Translations under genes and position numbers: made by a program | Shown: piece after piece, positions 1-12,209 of the stretch | How positions within the stretch are numbered: position 1 is the first letter of the stretch | How the letters are laid out: every line of letters starts with the position of its first letter | Notes under the pieces: model-generated | Database searches by the model: none | What the model was told of the DNA's origin: nothing | Seen by the model: only the letters and a program-made list of their open reading frames with translations | NCBI GenBank assembly: GCA_001630475.1 | Contig: KV419406.1 | Location: forward strand, 695,028 to 759,027 | Direction: 5' to 3' | Source of the DNA: Sistotremastrum niveocremeum HHB9708 | Lineage: Eukaryota > Basidiomycota > Agaricomycetes > Sistotremastrales > Sistotremastraceae | DNA: 64,000 bases

Positions 1-911
1 ACTCGCCTTTCTTAGGAATAGCAAATAATAACCTTCCCTCAATCGAATCCGGGAGATCTGGAGGGATGTGAGTTTGGTCTGACATTGGCGTTTAGAGGAA
101 GGAAATGAATACCGACGCATGCTTTAGGGCCTTTAGCGTTGAGAATTTTTGCGAGCACCGAGTCACAGTCACAGAGAACGTGCGGGCCGAGGCGTTAGCG
201 CACTGTTAGCGCTTCGGACGATCTTCCCGAAGCGTCGTGGGAACTTTATTGAGCGCTGAAAACAATTCGATTTTGAAATAAATTCGAAAGCAGCTGGATC
301 GACTGAAGAGATGGGTGGAAGACAGAATAATAGGACATAATAGCTCATGAGATAATCGCTATGGTTGACCCGTTGAAATTTGGGATGGAGGATAGATTAT
401 CAATTTTGGCATCGAGTTTGGAAGCTCTCAAAGTGTAGCAATTCAGGCTCCTATCACTGGCTGGGTTTGGACGGTCTCAGATGTACAATGTTGTAGTGGA
501 TGTAAGGTGCTTTTGTATATAAGGCGATGACTCGATGAAACAGAATTTCCTGACGAAGCTTCAAAGTTAGCGCTGAGTGAGCCGAGCTTGCCGACCCGGC
601 GTCACGCCGTGTGACGCGCCCGGCCACGAGGGTCACGAATCGTGACGAAATTATTTCTTTTCATCTTCACCGGCAACGTGCACCGCTGTGCACTTGCTCT
701 TGCCATCGCTGCCACTGGGACTTGTGGTCATCAATCAACGTAAACGGAATAGACTTCACGACCTGCAAGTTCTTCTGTTATAGATATCTCGCAATCTACC
801 TCGACGCCAACGCAAGAAGCCACTAGATCCAAGACTAGATCTCACTAATACTGCCACCTGTCTACGTTCTCTGTACTTCATTCGAACTTGGAGTTGATGT
901 CACCTGTTGCA
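1..911. other. Upstream region of eEF3; no gene seen
   Basis: No convincing coding region was found. The stretch holds two dyad motifs at 599-617 and 632-646 (listed separately) and a TATA-like TATATAAG at about 516-523. The latter lies nearly 400 bp from the eEF3 start codon, so its role is uncertain. Confidence 0.5.
599..646. promoter_or_regulatory. Two GTCAC-N5-GTGAC dyads upstream of eEF3
   Basis: A perfect inverted repeat with 7-bp arms (GCGTCAC, 5-nt centre, GTGACGC) lies at 599-617. A second, with arms GTCACGA/TCGTGAC around one central base, lies at 632-646. Both share the core GTCAC-N5-GTGAC, and their cores start 31 bp apart, close to three helical turns. They sit about 265-315 bp before the eEF3 start codon. 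Such spacing suggests binding sites for a dimeric transcription factor; no factor can be named from the sequence. Confidence 0.4.
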
Positions 912-3900
912 ATGGACGCTCCCACTTCTACTTTTGTTGAATTGATCGACAATCTCAAAAATGCACCTACCGCACCTGGTATGTCCCATGAAATTTTATT
1001 TTCATAAAGATGAACCACTGATCAGAGGTGATTTGACGCAGATGCGAAAGCAGCGGCTGATAAGCTAGCACGGGAAGTCTCGAAAGCAGGTCCCAACTCC
1101 CTAACGTCTGCCCCCTCTCCCGTACATCGCAAATAGCTTCTAATGACCTCTATACAGTGAAGGAAAAGTCCTCGAAAGTCTCCAGAAATTCGCAACGAAC
1201 AAAACCTCAGGATCAGACCGTGAATCAGGCGCACTAGCCTTTTCATCACTGGCCACAATCTGCGGAGGCTCCTACACACCCTTCTTCCTCCCGTACCTCC
1301 CTACCCTCTTTGATCTCTACATGGATAAAGGAGATGTAGTCCGAACCGCAGCTTCGACTGCTGTGAAAGCCATCCTTAAACCCGTTCCTCCTGAATCTAT
1401 GAGAGTTATAATCAATCAACTGGAAGAGATTTTGGAGAGCGGGAAGTGGAGGACGAAAGTGGGAGTTTTGAACTCTATCAAAGGCTTCGTGGCGATCGCT
1501 CCCACGCAAGTGGCAGATCTACTCGGTGATCTGCTGCCGAAGGTGGAGAAAGCGATGCATGACACTAAATCTGACGTATGTCCTTCTTTCGCGTATGAGC
1601 TCGCTTGGGTGCTCATAGGAAACAGGTATCGAGTGCAGCGATTAAATGCGCTACATCGCTCTGTACAACGCTCGCCAACCCTGATCTCCTCCCGCACATC
1701 CCCGTGCTCGTGCAATGCATGGCCAATCCCGACTCCGTCCCCTCCTGTATCAAAGCTCTCTCTTCCACTACATTCGTAGCGGAAGTCACAGCTCCTGCCC
1801 TAGCAGTTCTCGTTCCTCTCCTCATCCGAGCTCTAAATGATCGAAGTATGGAAGTACAGAGACGCACGGTGGTGATCATCGATAATCTTGTTAAGTTGGT
1901 CAGAGACGAAAGTGTCGTGGCTATCTATTTGTCAGGACTTGTAGAGGGTGTCAGGAAGATCGCGAAAGACGCGGCGTTCCCTGAGGTACATATCTTTCCT
2001 CATAACCTGGAGGGTTGATAACTGATTGATGCTGTGTGGATAGGTTCGAGCGTTCGGTCAGACTGCACTCGACACGCTCCATAAAGCGGGCGCATCATCC
2101 GACACCGTGCCCCCTCCCCGAAGAGATATCTCCTCCGAAGCCTCTGCAGCACTCACAACCCTCAAATCTCTTCTCCCCTCTGCTCTCCCTCAATCGCCCC
2201 TATTAGACCAAACACTCGCCTTCCAATCATCCCTCGTCGCAGACCTAATCCACACCCGCGAATTCCGCAAGAAAGAGATCTGGGAACGTTGCGTAGGCGT
2301 ATACGCTTCTCCTTGGCTCGGAAGCTCGAAAGAGGGATTATCATTCGGAGAAGCCGTTCGAGAACATTATCTCGCGATCGACGAAGCTCAACATGCTCCT
2401 CCCGCTCAACTCGCAGGCGAAGGCGAACTGCTATGCAATACTCTCTTCTCACTCGCATATGGTGCCCTCCTCCTCCTTTCTCATACGCACCTTACGCTGT
2501 ATCGTGGAAGGAGATATGGGATTTTGGGAACTAATGGATCGGGGAAGAGTACGTTGATGAGACAGTTGAGGGATGGGAAGGTGGAGGGATTTCCGGGGCA
2601 GGATGTGCTGAGGACTGTTATGGTTGAACATAGTTTGCAGGGAGAGGATACGGGGAAGAGTATCGTTGATTTCGTTGCTGCGGGTTCGTTATTTTTCCTC
2701 ATTTCCTTCTCCCTTGTCTCCTTCCATTCTTTGATTTATCCCCCTTCTCTCCCGCTTCCACCTTGAAGAGCAAAGCTGACGTTGACTGTGACAGATCCGG
2801 CTCTTAGCGCCATCCCCAAAGATAAGATCAGGTCCCAACTCCTTGAAGTCGGCTTTGACGCCACAAGACAAGAAGAGCCCGTATCCGGTTTATCGGGTGG
2901 ATGGAAGATGAAACTCGAACTCGCCCGAGCAATGCTCTACAACGCCGATCTTCTGCTTTTAGATGAAGTACGTTCCTTCCTCCCTTCATCTTTTATTCCT
3001 GCTCATTTCGAGATTAGCCTACGAATCATGTGAGTATCTTCCATTCGAGAAGCGCGAATGGTGCTTGATGATGGTGTGTTGTATCGATAGTTGGATCGAG
3101 CGAGTGTGAAGTGGCTCGAGGAATATCTGATCCGGCATACGAACGTGACTTGCCTGATTGTCAGTCACGATTCTGGGTATGTCCTTCGACCATTCCGGCG
3201 ATACGAACATGATACTGATGGATGATGTTTAGATTCCTGGACAACGTCACTACCGACATCATCCACTACGAAAGCAAAAAGGTTCGTCTTTCCTCCATTC
3301 GAATCGTCCTCATTTCAATACTCTCCCATATTCCTATCTGCATTGTTTCTATTCGGATCATGCTCATTATCCCTCGCAGCTCGTTTACTACCCCGGCAAT
3401 CTCTCCGCCTTCGTCGCCATCCACCCCGACGCAAAATCATACTACACACTCTCCTCCAGCACCATCAAATTCGCCTTCCCTCCTCCTGGCTCATTAATGG
3501 GAGTAAGAAGTAACACAAGAGCCATCCTTAAGATGGTAGGGTGTACGTTTACGTATCCCGGACGTGATAAACCGAGTTTGATCGGTGTGTCTTGCGCACT
3601 GTCGCTCTCTAGGTACGTTTTTCGACTTTGTCGAGCGGTGGGATTGAAGTTGATCGTGGGTGTAGTCGAGTGGGGATCGTAGGACCTAATGGCGCGGGTA
3701 AATCCACACTCATCAAGCTGCTCACCGTACGTACACACCTCTCTTTGACCTCCGAGAGGGTCCTGATGTGGGTTTGGCAATAGGGAGAAACGGTTCCGCA
3801 GGAAGGAACGGTGTACAAACATCCGGCATTGAGAGTTGGATATGTGTCGCAGCATGCTACGCATCATATTGGTATGTCTTTCCTTCCCTTCGACTCCTTT

Positions 3901-5455
3901 CTTCGTCCGCGTGTCTTTCTTGATGTCTTCTCCGCATCCCTTGCCTTCTTCGTCGGCAACCGTTCTCCCCCCATCTCCTGCCGTCATAGATCTCTTATCC
4001 TCTTCCGCCTTTCCGTTCCTTATTCATTCCCTCCTTCGTATCTTATTGTTGCCCGAATCCGATTCTGGAGCTGACTGAATTACAGAACGACATCTCGAAA
4101 AGACGCCGATTGGTTACATACAATGGCGGTTCCAAGACGGACATGATCGTACGTTATTCCTTGTCTCTCTTTGCTCCTGTGGATCCGAAGCTGATACGAT
4201 ATGATATCATAGGCGAACTCCTGGAAAAGACAACGCGTGTGCTGAGCCCTGAAGAGCAGAAAGTCCTCGATCAGGAGTGGGTTGGAAAGGATGGGTCGAA
4301 GCGCAAGATGGAGGTATGTTTGATTCTTCCCAACTCCTTATCCCTCTCCTCTGCTCCTCCGCATCACCTTCCTTGTCCACGCCACCACCTCCCTTTTCGG
4401 CGCTGGCGCCTTCCTTGTCGTACTCTTCGTCGTCGTCCCCAACCGTTACTGATAAAGCCTTTGACGCCTAGATGATAATGGGTCGCCAAAAGCTCAAGAA
4501 GTCCTTCCAATACGAAGTAAAATGGCGCGGTCTCGACCATCGATACAACACCTGGGTACCCCGCGAAGATCTCATCGCCAAAGGCTTCACAAAGCTAATC
4601 CAACAATTCGACGATCTGGAGTCCTCTAGAGAAGGTGCCGGATCGAGAGATACCGCTGCGCATCTCGTTAGGAAACATCTTGAAGATATTGGGCTGGATG
4701 GAGATATCGCGCAGTATAATGAGATTTCGGGATTGTCGGGCGGTCAGAAGATCAAGTTGGTTATTGCTGCTTGTCTTTGGAATAATCCGCAGGTGGGTCG
4801 GATCGGTTCATTGACGGAACTTACCCCTCTGATGCTGCCTCAGATCTGTGTACTCGATGAACCCAGTAATTTCTTGGATCGAGATGCGTTGGGTGGATTA
4901 GCAGTTGCTATTCGGGATTGGGCCGGCGCCGTTGTACGTTCGGTCTCCCTTTCTTCGATTTCGGCCTCTGATGTTTCCATAGGTGATCATATCGCACAAT
5001 AACGAGTTCGTCTCCGCGCTCTGTAAGTCCCCTTACAAGCGCAGGAAATCAGCATACTCACTGATTGAAATTAAGGTCCTGAAATCTGGAACATCGAAGC
5101 AGGCCGTATGACGCGTCAAGGGAAGACTGCCGTCGTCGAAGACGCATTCGCAGACCTCAAATCCCCTCGTGGAAGCGGAGCGAACACTCCCCGTTCACGT
5201 CTTCACACCCCCATAGCTTCCGCATCCGGAACACCCGCCGCATCAGGCGACGAAGGCCCCGGTAGCGGTGGGAGAGCAAGTCCCTTGGTTGCGGGAGGCA
5301 CTGGGATTGTTAGGAAGAAGAAGAAGAAGACGAGAAATCAGATGAAGGCTCAGGAGGAGAGGAGGAGGTTGAGGCATTTGAAGTGGCTTGCGGAGGGTGG
5401 ACCGAAACCTGAAGATACGGACAGTGATGTGGATCCTTCGACGCTCCCCATATGA
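912..5455 (+). CDS. TEF3: Translation elongation factor 3 (eEF3), ABC-F ATPase
   Basis: Fungal eEF3 is a cytosolic ribosome-bound ATPase that helps release deacylated tRNA from the E site during elongation. The spliced product is about 1,060 residues, the usual family length. In order it has N-terminal HEAT repeats (exons to about 2,100), a four-helix region, ABC1 (Walker A GTNGSGKST near 2,530; signature SGLSGGWKMKLELA near 2,890; Walker B LLLLDE near 2,960), ABC2 (Walker A GPNGAGKST near 3,690; SGLSGGQKIKL near 4,735; VLDEPSNFLD near 4,855) with the eEF3-specific chromodomain inserted (YEVKWRGLDHRYNTWVPRE near 4,515), and a lysine-rich tail (RKKKKKTRNQ). The start at 912 opens the exon MDAPTSTFVELIDNL. 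About 17 introns are needed, for example 979-1041, 2968-3017, 3030-3090, 4792-4843. Exon 3018-3029 is only 12 nt. The basic tail and HEAT-only N terminus argue against the paralog New1. Confidence 0.95.
3018..3029 (+). other. 12-nt microexon of eEF3 encoding PTNH
   Basis: The exon before it ends LLLLDE at 2967 and the exon after it begins LDRASVKW at 3091. ABC-F proteins read LLLDEPTNHLD here. CCTACGAATCAT (Pro-Thr-Asn-His) lies between GATTAG on its left and GTGAGT on its right, so it restores the motif exactly and in frame. Without it the cassette would lose four residues just after the catalytic glutamate. Confidence 0.85.
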
Positions 5456-6390
5456 GCCCTTCTCTCTCTTCTCCGCTCATCTTCCTGCTCTGACGCCCGT
5501 TTGATATCTCCTACTCTTCTGTCCATTTCCGCCGCTTCGCCGTCAGACTGATTTTAATCACTAGATTTAGATGCGATTATTTATTCTGTCAGTCTTGTAG
5601 CCCGATGTGTTCTGTGTTCTGTGCTTTGTCTTTCCCCCTTGTCTCATATTGTGTTGCACCAGCATTAGTGATAGACCTCACCTACATATCCAACCAATGT
5701 TTGCGAAATTTAATATACTTGATGCTCTCTTGTTCAGCCTGGGACTGATCGGGTTCGTCCGGTGCCTGTGTCCTCCCGACAACGACCGTGGCTGGGAGGC
5801 TGTGCACTCATCAACCATCTCAACTCACTTTGCACGCACTGTTGAATCTTCAGCACGGTCAAGGCGACTTATGAAGATCAATCTAGGCGTGATTATGTCC
5901 CTCTACTCAGCGGTGTCATCTGCGAACTGGCCTTGGTCTCTCCGCTGAGCTGCGTCCTCCCTGCATCTGAAAGCATTTCACTGGTCGAGGCGTTTTGATG
6001 GTTGGCCGCACACAACCTTCTTTGATGGCTCTCGCATGGTCACATATGATGCTGATGGTACTGTCCATGTCCATTGCCCTATACTCTCGCCGGAGTCCTT
6101 GACCTCCAACGGACAAATAAACCGATCTTAGTGCTGTGCTGCTCCTGGTCACAGTATCTACTCCAGCCTGGCGTCCGGGCTTCCCAGAAATAGCATTACT
6201 GCGATCGTTCTTGTTTCTGCCCATGATTGCTATCTGCATCTCTCTTCCAATCTCAAATTCTGTCTCACCTTGGGTTCGATAATCTTTGATGGTTCCCCGC
6301 TCCGTGATTGATATTGGCGACCGCATCAATAAAAAAGAGTCACATATCCAAGACTCCATCTCTTTCCCGCCCTTCATCGACTCAGGTCCA
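5456..6390. other. Intergenic region after eEF3
   Basis: It holds the eEF3 3' flank and the upstream region of the next gene. An open frame of 197 codons on the minus strand (5916-6509) overlaps the next gene and has no recognisable domain, so I do not call it. Confidence 0.5.
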
Positions 6391-7051
6391 ATGTCTTCGT
6401 CTACCCTGTCATTTACTACGCCTTCCCCTTCGTCGACCCTGGTCTTAGCGCCGCCTGCGCCTGCACCTACACCGTTCAGGCTCTCCGGAGGATCATTGGT
6501 TTTCGTCATAGGACTAGGTGAGTTACTATTCTTCCGATGGGTAGCATGATGCTGATACGTCTCTTATAGTCGTCTCTACTACAGTGCTGCTCATTGGTGC
6601 TGGAGTCTTAGTGATCTTCTTGAGACGGAGACCTTCCGTTCGACGCGATCCTGATAACAGGACAAGTGCCATCGAATCCCAGCTAGCGACTGTCGATCAG
6701 TCGTTCGAAGCTGGAACCAACCCGTCGAGATCGAGAAGAGGAGGAACGTGCAGCGAATATCCTACGTTGCCAACCTACGATACAGATCGGCTTCCAGACT
6801 ATGTGTATGACGAAGAGGGGAAGAAAGAAGGAGGTGAAGATGATGCTACTGAGAGTGAGCATGTGAACCCAGTGGGCGCTCAGCCGACTGCGTCACCTCT
6901 CGAAGATACTTCACTCGACCATCCATTGCCTCCGCTTCCTCCGAGTCCTGCCCATCTTTCCAATGATGCGACCGCTCCTGTGCCTTTCACATCACAGCCA
7001 ACTGGTGCTGTTGTCAACAGAGCGATAGGTGCTACCCTGCCCGGCTTATAA
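6391..7051 (+). CDS. Small single-pass membrane protein with Ser/Thr/Pro-rich ectodomain
   Basis: Function unknown. Two exons (intron 6518-6569, GTGAGT..TAG) give about 202 residues. Residues 1-40 are rich in Ser, Thr and Pro. A hydrophobic helix follows (SLVFVIGLVVSTTVLLIGAG and on to VIFL), then RRRPSVRR, the usual positive-inside stop-transfer signal, then an acidic cytosolic tail. The tail holds tyrosine motifs (PTLPTYDTDRLPDYVYDEE) and proline clusters. No cleavable signal peptide is evident, so a type III topology is likely. The start could lie upstream at 6289 in the same frame; I chose the ATG at 6391 because the Ser/Thr-rich region begins there. A fungal surface sensor-like protein would have this layout, but that is inference. 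Confidence 0.6.
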
Positions 7052-7443
7052 CCTTGTCTTATCCCATTCCATCATTCCCACATTGCGCTCCATTCATCAT
7101 ATATTTTATTATCGGTATGGTTTACTTATCTTATCCTACTTCTTATTCTTATCCGGTCATCCAGGTATCCTGCCAAGCTCTTCTAGCATACAAACGAAAA
7201 TAGCTGGACTACGAAAATTCGGATTTCTGTACCAACACGTCGAAATTGTGATCGATATGTATCCCTCGCATCAGGCTGGTTCACGAGTTGCGATCTTGTA
7301 CATCATATCCTGTAATTTCATACTCTCAATTCAAATCTTCTGTAGTTACAAATCACAAAATTCAGTTTTGTCGCCATCGGTCGAGTTCGCCGAGCGGCTA
7401 TCAAAAGGTCTCCGAACGTCGCCGAATTTCAATTTTGACCTCG

Positions 7444-8397
7444 ATGGCTATGATCTCGACACTCCTTCCGCCCCTGCCTCACAATGTGAAGCTGATTATC
7501 ACTGATGTCGACGGAACATTACTCGACTCGGCTCACAAGATACATCCCAGGACAAGCAACGCACTTCGTGCTCTCCGGCAACGACACCCTGATCTCCCCA
7601 TCGTCATCGCCTCAGGGAAACAATATCATAGCTGCAGACACATCCGCGATGCTCTCGACTTGCCATTACACTTCCCTGCAGCCCATTGTAATGGATGTCT
7701 AGTCTATGGAGGTCCGGAGGGCCTACTCGTTCGAGAGAACGGACTACATCCGGACGCTGTCGAATATATTGTGGAGAAAACGTCGAGATTCGGCACTTTC
7801 TTGTTCACGCACAGTAGTGCTATTCTCGTCAGTGGAGGAGAAGGAATTAACAAGAAAGATTGGTGTACAATTGCTGGCGCTTACGATGTTGGAATCGAGG
7901 ACTGGACGGGAGACCAGGATAAAGTTCGAGACTTGCTAGTCAAAGTCAGAGCTGGCGAGATAACTGTTGCAAAAATCACGATGTGTGCCGACGAGGCTGA
8001 TCTGCATAGTAAATCTTTTCTCTGATCTCTTATTTTTCGATGTCTAAATTGCACGACTATTCTAGGATCCGCATCAGAGATGGCAGAGATGGAAAATGCT
8101 TCATCCCACCCCTTCAAGATCACCCGGGCCATTCCCTTCATATTCGAAGCCATCCCTCCTCACATCAACAAATCCACCGCACTCCTCGAAATCTGCGATG
8201 AGCTCCGAATAGATCCATCGCATGTGCTAGCCTTCGGCGATGGAGACAACGACGTAGACATGTTCCGCGTGGCGGGGCATTCTGTGGCCATGAGCAATGC
8301 GATGCCGGCAGCACGTGCAGCTGCGAAACACGTCACTGTATCTAACGATGAAGGAGGCGTGGGCGCGTTCATAGAGAAAATCTGGACCCTGACATAG
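7444..8397 (+). CDS. Cof-type HAD-superfamily phosphatase
   Basis: A predicted cytosolic Mg2+-dependent phosphatase of the HAD IIB (Cof/YbiV-like) type, which removes phosphate from sugar phosphates or similar small molecules. Two exons (intron 8009-8065) give 298 residues, normal for the family. Motif I is DVDGTLLD near residue 20, with the nucleophile and acid Asp. Motif II is IVIASGK near residue 55. A C2-type cap follows, then motif III Lys, and motif IV GDGDNDVDMF near residue 240. The tail AMSNAMPAARAAAKHVT is typical of Cof proteins, in which the C-terminal part follows GDxxNDxxM. The start at 7444 places the motif I strand about 15 residues in, as expected. The substrate cannot be told from sequence. 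Confidence 0.88.
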
Positions 8398-8623
8398 CGA
8401 GCTGAGGAAACTCGCTCGGGTCCGCGGCTTGCAACGCTGTTCATCCTATAGAAGTGATCTCGTCAATGATCTTCTATAGTGTGAAATTCCTTCACAATGT
8501 TGCTCATGGGTTTTCGGTGACATGACAGGGTACAATCTATCCTTTGTTCATTCTGTGCTGTCGGTTGCCGACATATCAGTCCATTTGCTATCTGGAAGTA
8601 CTGAACCATCTGCAGTACGTTCG

Positions 8624-9505
8624 CTACTGGAGTGGCGCTGTTCGGAGACGATAAGTGTTCGCACTACCCTGCTGTGCGGATAAACCCGCAAACAAAGTGT
8701 CCTGGGCGAGCAGATCTATCAGACGGATCGAAGGAAAGCCGCCGTTTCCTCCGCCGGCGCAAAATTGTCCGATGTGCCTCAGCACCCTGGATCTGGTGCG
8801 TGAAGACATCACCACCCACTCCGCTTCCATCACTTCCCTTCCGAGCTCTCTTATCAATGCCTCTATCACACCGGCGCACGAGATAGACGCCCCGTCTTGA
8901 CTTCGTACATCGAACTCTCCCGGAAGGAGAGAGCATGAGATGACCATGTGATTTGACGGAGGTGAGGTCGCAGGATGTGAAAGATAATGCATGGATTCCA
9001 GACTGAGAAAATCGATGTCTTGGAAAGCCTTCGAAAGATCGACTCTCAGATGGTTTAATGGCGCTTGAAGCATTGGATGTATAGTCGGACCGAGCCGAGG
9101 GATCTGACCAACATCAACGTTCTGGCCTGCTCCCTTGTCAGACTCAAGAACCCAACGCGAAGGCTGCAACTTACTGTTCTGTCTACTCGTTGACGGATAG
9201 GAATCTGCGAGAATGATTGGCAGAGGTACTGTCGACCATCGAGGAGCCAACGGCTGAGAAGGAGGTGGATTCGAGGTGATAGACACCGTGTATGATGGGG
9301 GAGGCTCCTCAATCACAGAGATCGAATCGTCGCTCTCATGGATAACGTGAGAGAACGTCATCGCAGAATGATGGAAGGGAGGAGGTACTCGAAGAATGGT
9401 CTGACTCATTGGCCTGGTCGAAGTGTCTGTATGGATGGATCTGCTGTTGTGGAAGGCACTGGTGGGGAGAAACCTATGAGGACCCATTTTGAGGCCTGTC
9501 AGCAT
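8624..9505 (-). CDS. DUF6699 domain protein, copy 1
   Basis: Function unknown. A single open frame of 293 residues. The C-terminal 140 residues match the DUF6699 pattern known from basidiomycetes: a hydrophobic strand (HLRVDLSKAF), an HPAT turn (the family has DPAT), ISCSLLPGEFDV, a helix before the conserved EW (MEAEWVVMSSRTR), and a terminal RLIDLLAQDTLFAGLS. The N-terminal half is proline- and serine-rich, with EEPPPSYTVS, a PPxY motif of the kind bound by WW domains. The paralog at 13777-14534 has the same layout, but this copy lacks its intron. The start at 9505 is the first ATG; later in-frame Met codons are possible. Confidence 0.65.
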   Translation of the reverse strand: MLTGLKMGPHRFLPTSAFHNSRSIHTDTSTRPMSQTILRVPPPFHHSAMTFSHVIHESDDSISVIEEPPPSYTVSITSNPPPSQPLAPRWSTVPLPIILADSYPSTSRQNSKLQPSRWVLESDKGAGQNVDVGQIPRLGPTIHPMLQAPLNHLRVDLSKAFQDIDFLSLESMHYLSHPATSPPSNHMVISCSLLPGEFDVRSQDGASISCAGVIEALIRELGREVMEAEWVVMSSRTRSRVLRHIGQFCAGGGNGGFPSIRLIDLLAQDTLFAGLSAQQGSANTYRLRTAPLQ

Positions 9506-12209
9506 CGTACCTGCATGGCTTATATCCGCCAGACCAATCCAGATTCGAGAATCGGATATTCAAGTACAAAGGTTTGCCCTGATTGGAACGTTGTGTAAAA
9601 TCCAATCTACCGCCAGTCCGTTCCTTGAGCGGAGTGTCGAGCGCCAAGATCAGGCGCTCGATGTTGAACCCGGGAACCTGAACTCATCACTTCTCGTTGT
9701 TGCATCGACACAGGAAGAGATGAGTGAGCTTTCTAAATACGTCGCGATGTTAACCTCTTTTCCTGTCTGAGTAATAGGAGCCGGATAATCGATATTGTGG
9801 TATCAACATTGAGCCTGAGGTCGGCTATCTAGGTGGAATTGTAGTCCTAAGACATGGCCGAGCCATTTGTCCCAGCGAGTTGCGTTGACTTGATTCAATA
9901 AAATTGCAGCATATTGAATAGAAAAGGTGGAGATGATTATAGACAAGATACACAATGAACAGTCAAGTAAACGTGCACGCTACGGACTCGGGAAGCCGCT
10001 TTAGGCAAGAAAAGCGGACTTCTAATCTAAGCGCTGGTTGCTCTACTGATGCAACAGCGCTCCTTTTCCAGGTCTACTCCCACGTAATGCTCGCGTCGGA
10101 AATAACACTCGCTGGTCATTCGCGACTCTCTGAACATTCTTTGAGAACTTGAAGGCAATGACAATGTGTACAAAGAACGTCCATTTCCAAGTCTTAGTCT
10201 TACATGCAAATTTCGGATCCATAAAACTGGTGAACGATCAACATGATCAGCGGAGGTTAAGGTGAGCTTCTGAGCACATTGTGCTCCATCGATTGACGCT
10301 AGAGATCTAGCTTCTAAGAGCCTAGGTATTCGCAGATCCGGCGATTAATCAAGATTCGCAAGCCATCTCGCAGGATCTTCGATTCAACCTGGAAGCAAGT
10401 GAGTCCTTTCTGGCGCCCATAGTTGCTATGTCAGGAGCTCCATTATGACTTACGTCGCAGGCGCTCTGTTTTGAAGTTGATCCACTCAAATGCCCTGAAA
10501 AGACTTGCTGTCGACTCCGCTATGACTGACTGCCGTTGCTAATACCAGCGCTTACTGTGACGAGGGTTCATTACGTACGCTATTGATGCCGAGATGATGC
10601 TCGCAAGCGCTCGTCGACATATTGCAGTCTCTTGTCTCGGGAATTTTTTCCAACTTTCCTGTCAACGAACTGCGTAATTGATACCCTGTCTTTGCAATCC
10701 GGCTTGGAATCTTTGTTGCGTGCTCCATGTGCAACGAGGTGTCTTCGGCCGACCTCCCTGTGACTCCCGTATCCTTCCTTGACAAGCGCCGAAAGGTAAT
10801 AGTCGAGATTGAAAAGGAAACGACATTGCGTACACCTCGGCAGTTAAGGTCTGTTACTGAGCATCTTAGTGGTGATGGATGCACTGAGGAGCGTCACACG
10901 CGAAAGGAAGGTCGCTCCGTCCATGCTGTCGCTTTGCGCCGATCGTCAAACTGAGTGGACAATACAGGGATGAATCGAGGAACCATCATCTCACGATCTC
11001 GCGTCCTCGGATGCCTAGAATCATACGCTACAACCAGGCGCCAAATCCTTCGACTTCACTCATTTGCCGATCCAGCGAAAAGCACGGCTTTCCGCTTCGT
11101 CACTTACCTTTTATAAAGATTTTCCTGGATGAGCACATGTTCTCGGCGCCTGAAATACTTCCCCCTTGATCTAAATCCCACATCTGGATCTGAGTATTCA
11201 ACAAGTCTCGACTCTCAGCTCTCGGAAGACAGAAAGCCTCCGGTCCGTGCTGTCACTGTCAATGGTCGGCCCACGCTACGAAATCATGTGTGGTACAAGC
11301 TACATAATCAAGCGCGCCAGTAATGGATCGATAAGCGTGACGTTCGTGGAGTGCAAAGCTATTGCGGGACCTCTGACGCACTTTCCGATTGCCCTCGAAG
11401 AAGACCGTGTCTCTGCTTCCATGCGGAACGAAACACGGAGTTTTATTTTTAGGATCATGAAAAAAGATTGAGACCCTTTGACACCTGCTCTGCTTCGAGA
11501 ATTATGTCTCATTTCGCACATGCCACAAGTGCAATACAATGTAATTCGTTTTGATCCTTGTTGATCCGGCACCAATAGTCGGCTTTTGCCGCATCTAAAC
11601 TCCGGTGTATTCCGAGTCACGCGTGATGCTGTGCTTACCCTCATCGCGACCAGGCTTGCAGGAGCACAACCAACATCCTTATCGTGAAGCACTCCGAATA
11701 CACTGGTTTCACTGGGTCAACGGTGCTTCGGTCGTCTCCTGATAACCCAACAATACAACCAGCAGTGGGCTGGGGCGGAAAGGCGCGAATTATGTCTGGC
11801 AGCACCCGGAACGACGGAAATCAGGTGCCCAACGACGCTTTGTTCCTCTCTCCGAGTCGTTGCATCCGTCTAGTGATGCAACATGGCTATCTCGCGCGCC
11901 GCCGATGCCATTGATCGTTCATCCCGATCATCAACGCCAAAGTCCTCTCCGCAAGGACTCACGGAGCTCTCATCATCTGGACACGCTCTTCTCGACGTTC
12001 ACAGAATCTGACTCCAAGCAACTTCTCACTTCAGCGAACATGAGCTCTTGACCAGTGATGCTGAAGATCTTAACTCGAACGAAACCTCAAGTCCAGCGCA
12101 TCTCAGTCGGACATCAAGGCCGATTGCTCAACAAATGTTCGGATCACGCTGATGTGTGCTATAAGACTCCTTTGTCAAGAAGTGTATCTCGGCCTCACTC
12201 ACCTCCGCC
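9506..12209. other. Gene-free stretch of 2.7 kb
   Basis: Short open frames occur on both strands, but none has a recognisable domain, plausible splice structure or sustained coding character. The right end is the upstream region of the secreted lyase-like gene. Confidence 0.4.

Noticed and set aside
912-5455. New1 as an alternative to eEF3
   Set aside because: New1 has a Gln/Asn/Tyr-rich N terminus, whereas this protein starts with HEAT repeats and ends in the lysine-rich eEF3 tail.
5916-6509. 197-codon open frame on the minus strand
   Set aside because: It overlaps the better-supported membrane-protein gene, has no recognisable domain and shows no coding pattern of its own.
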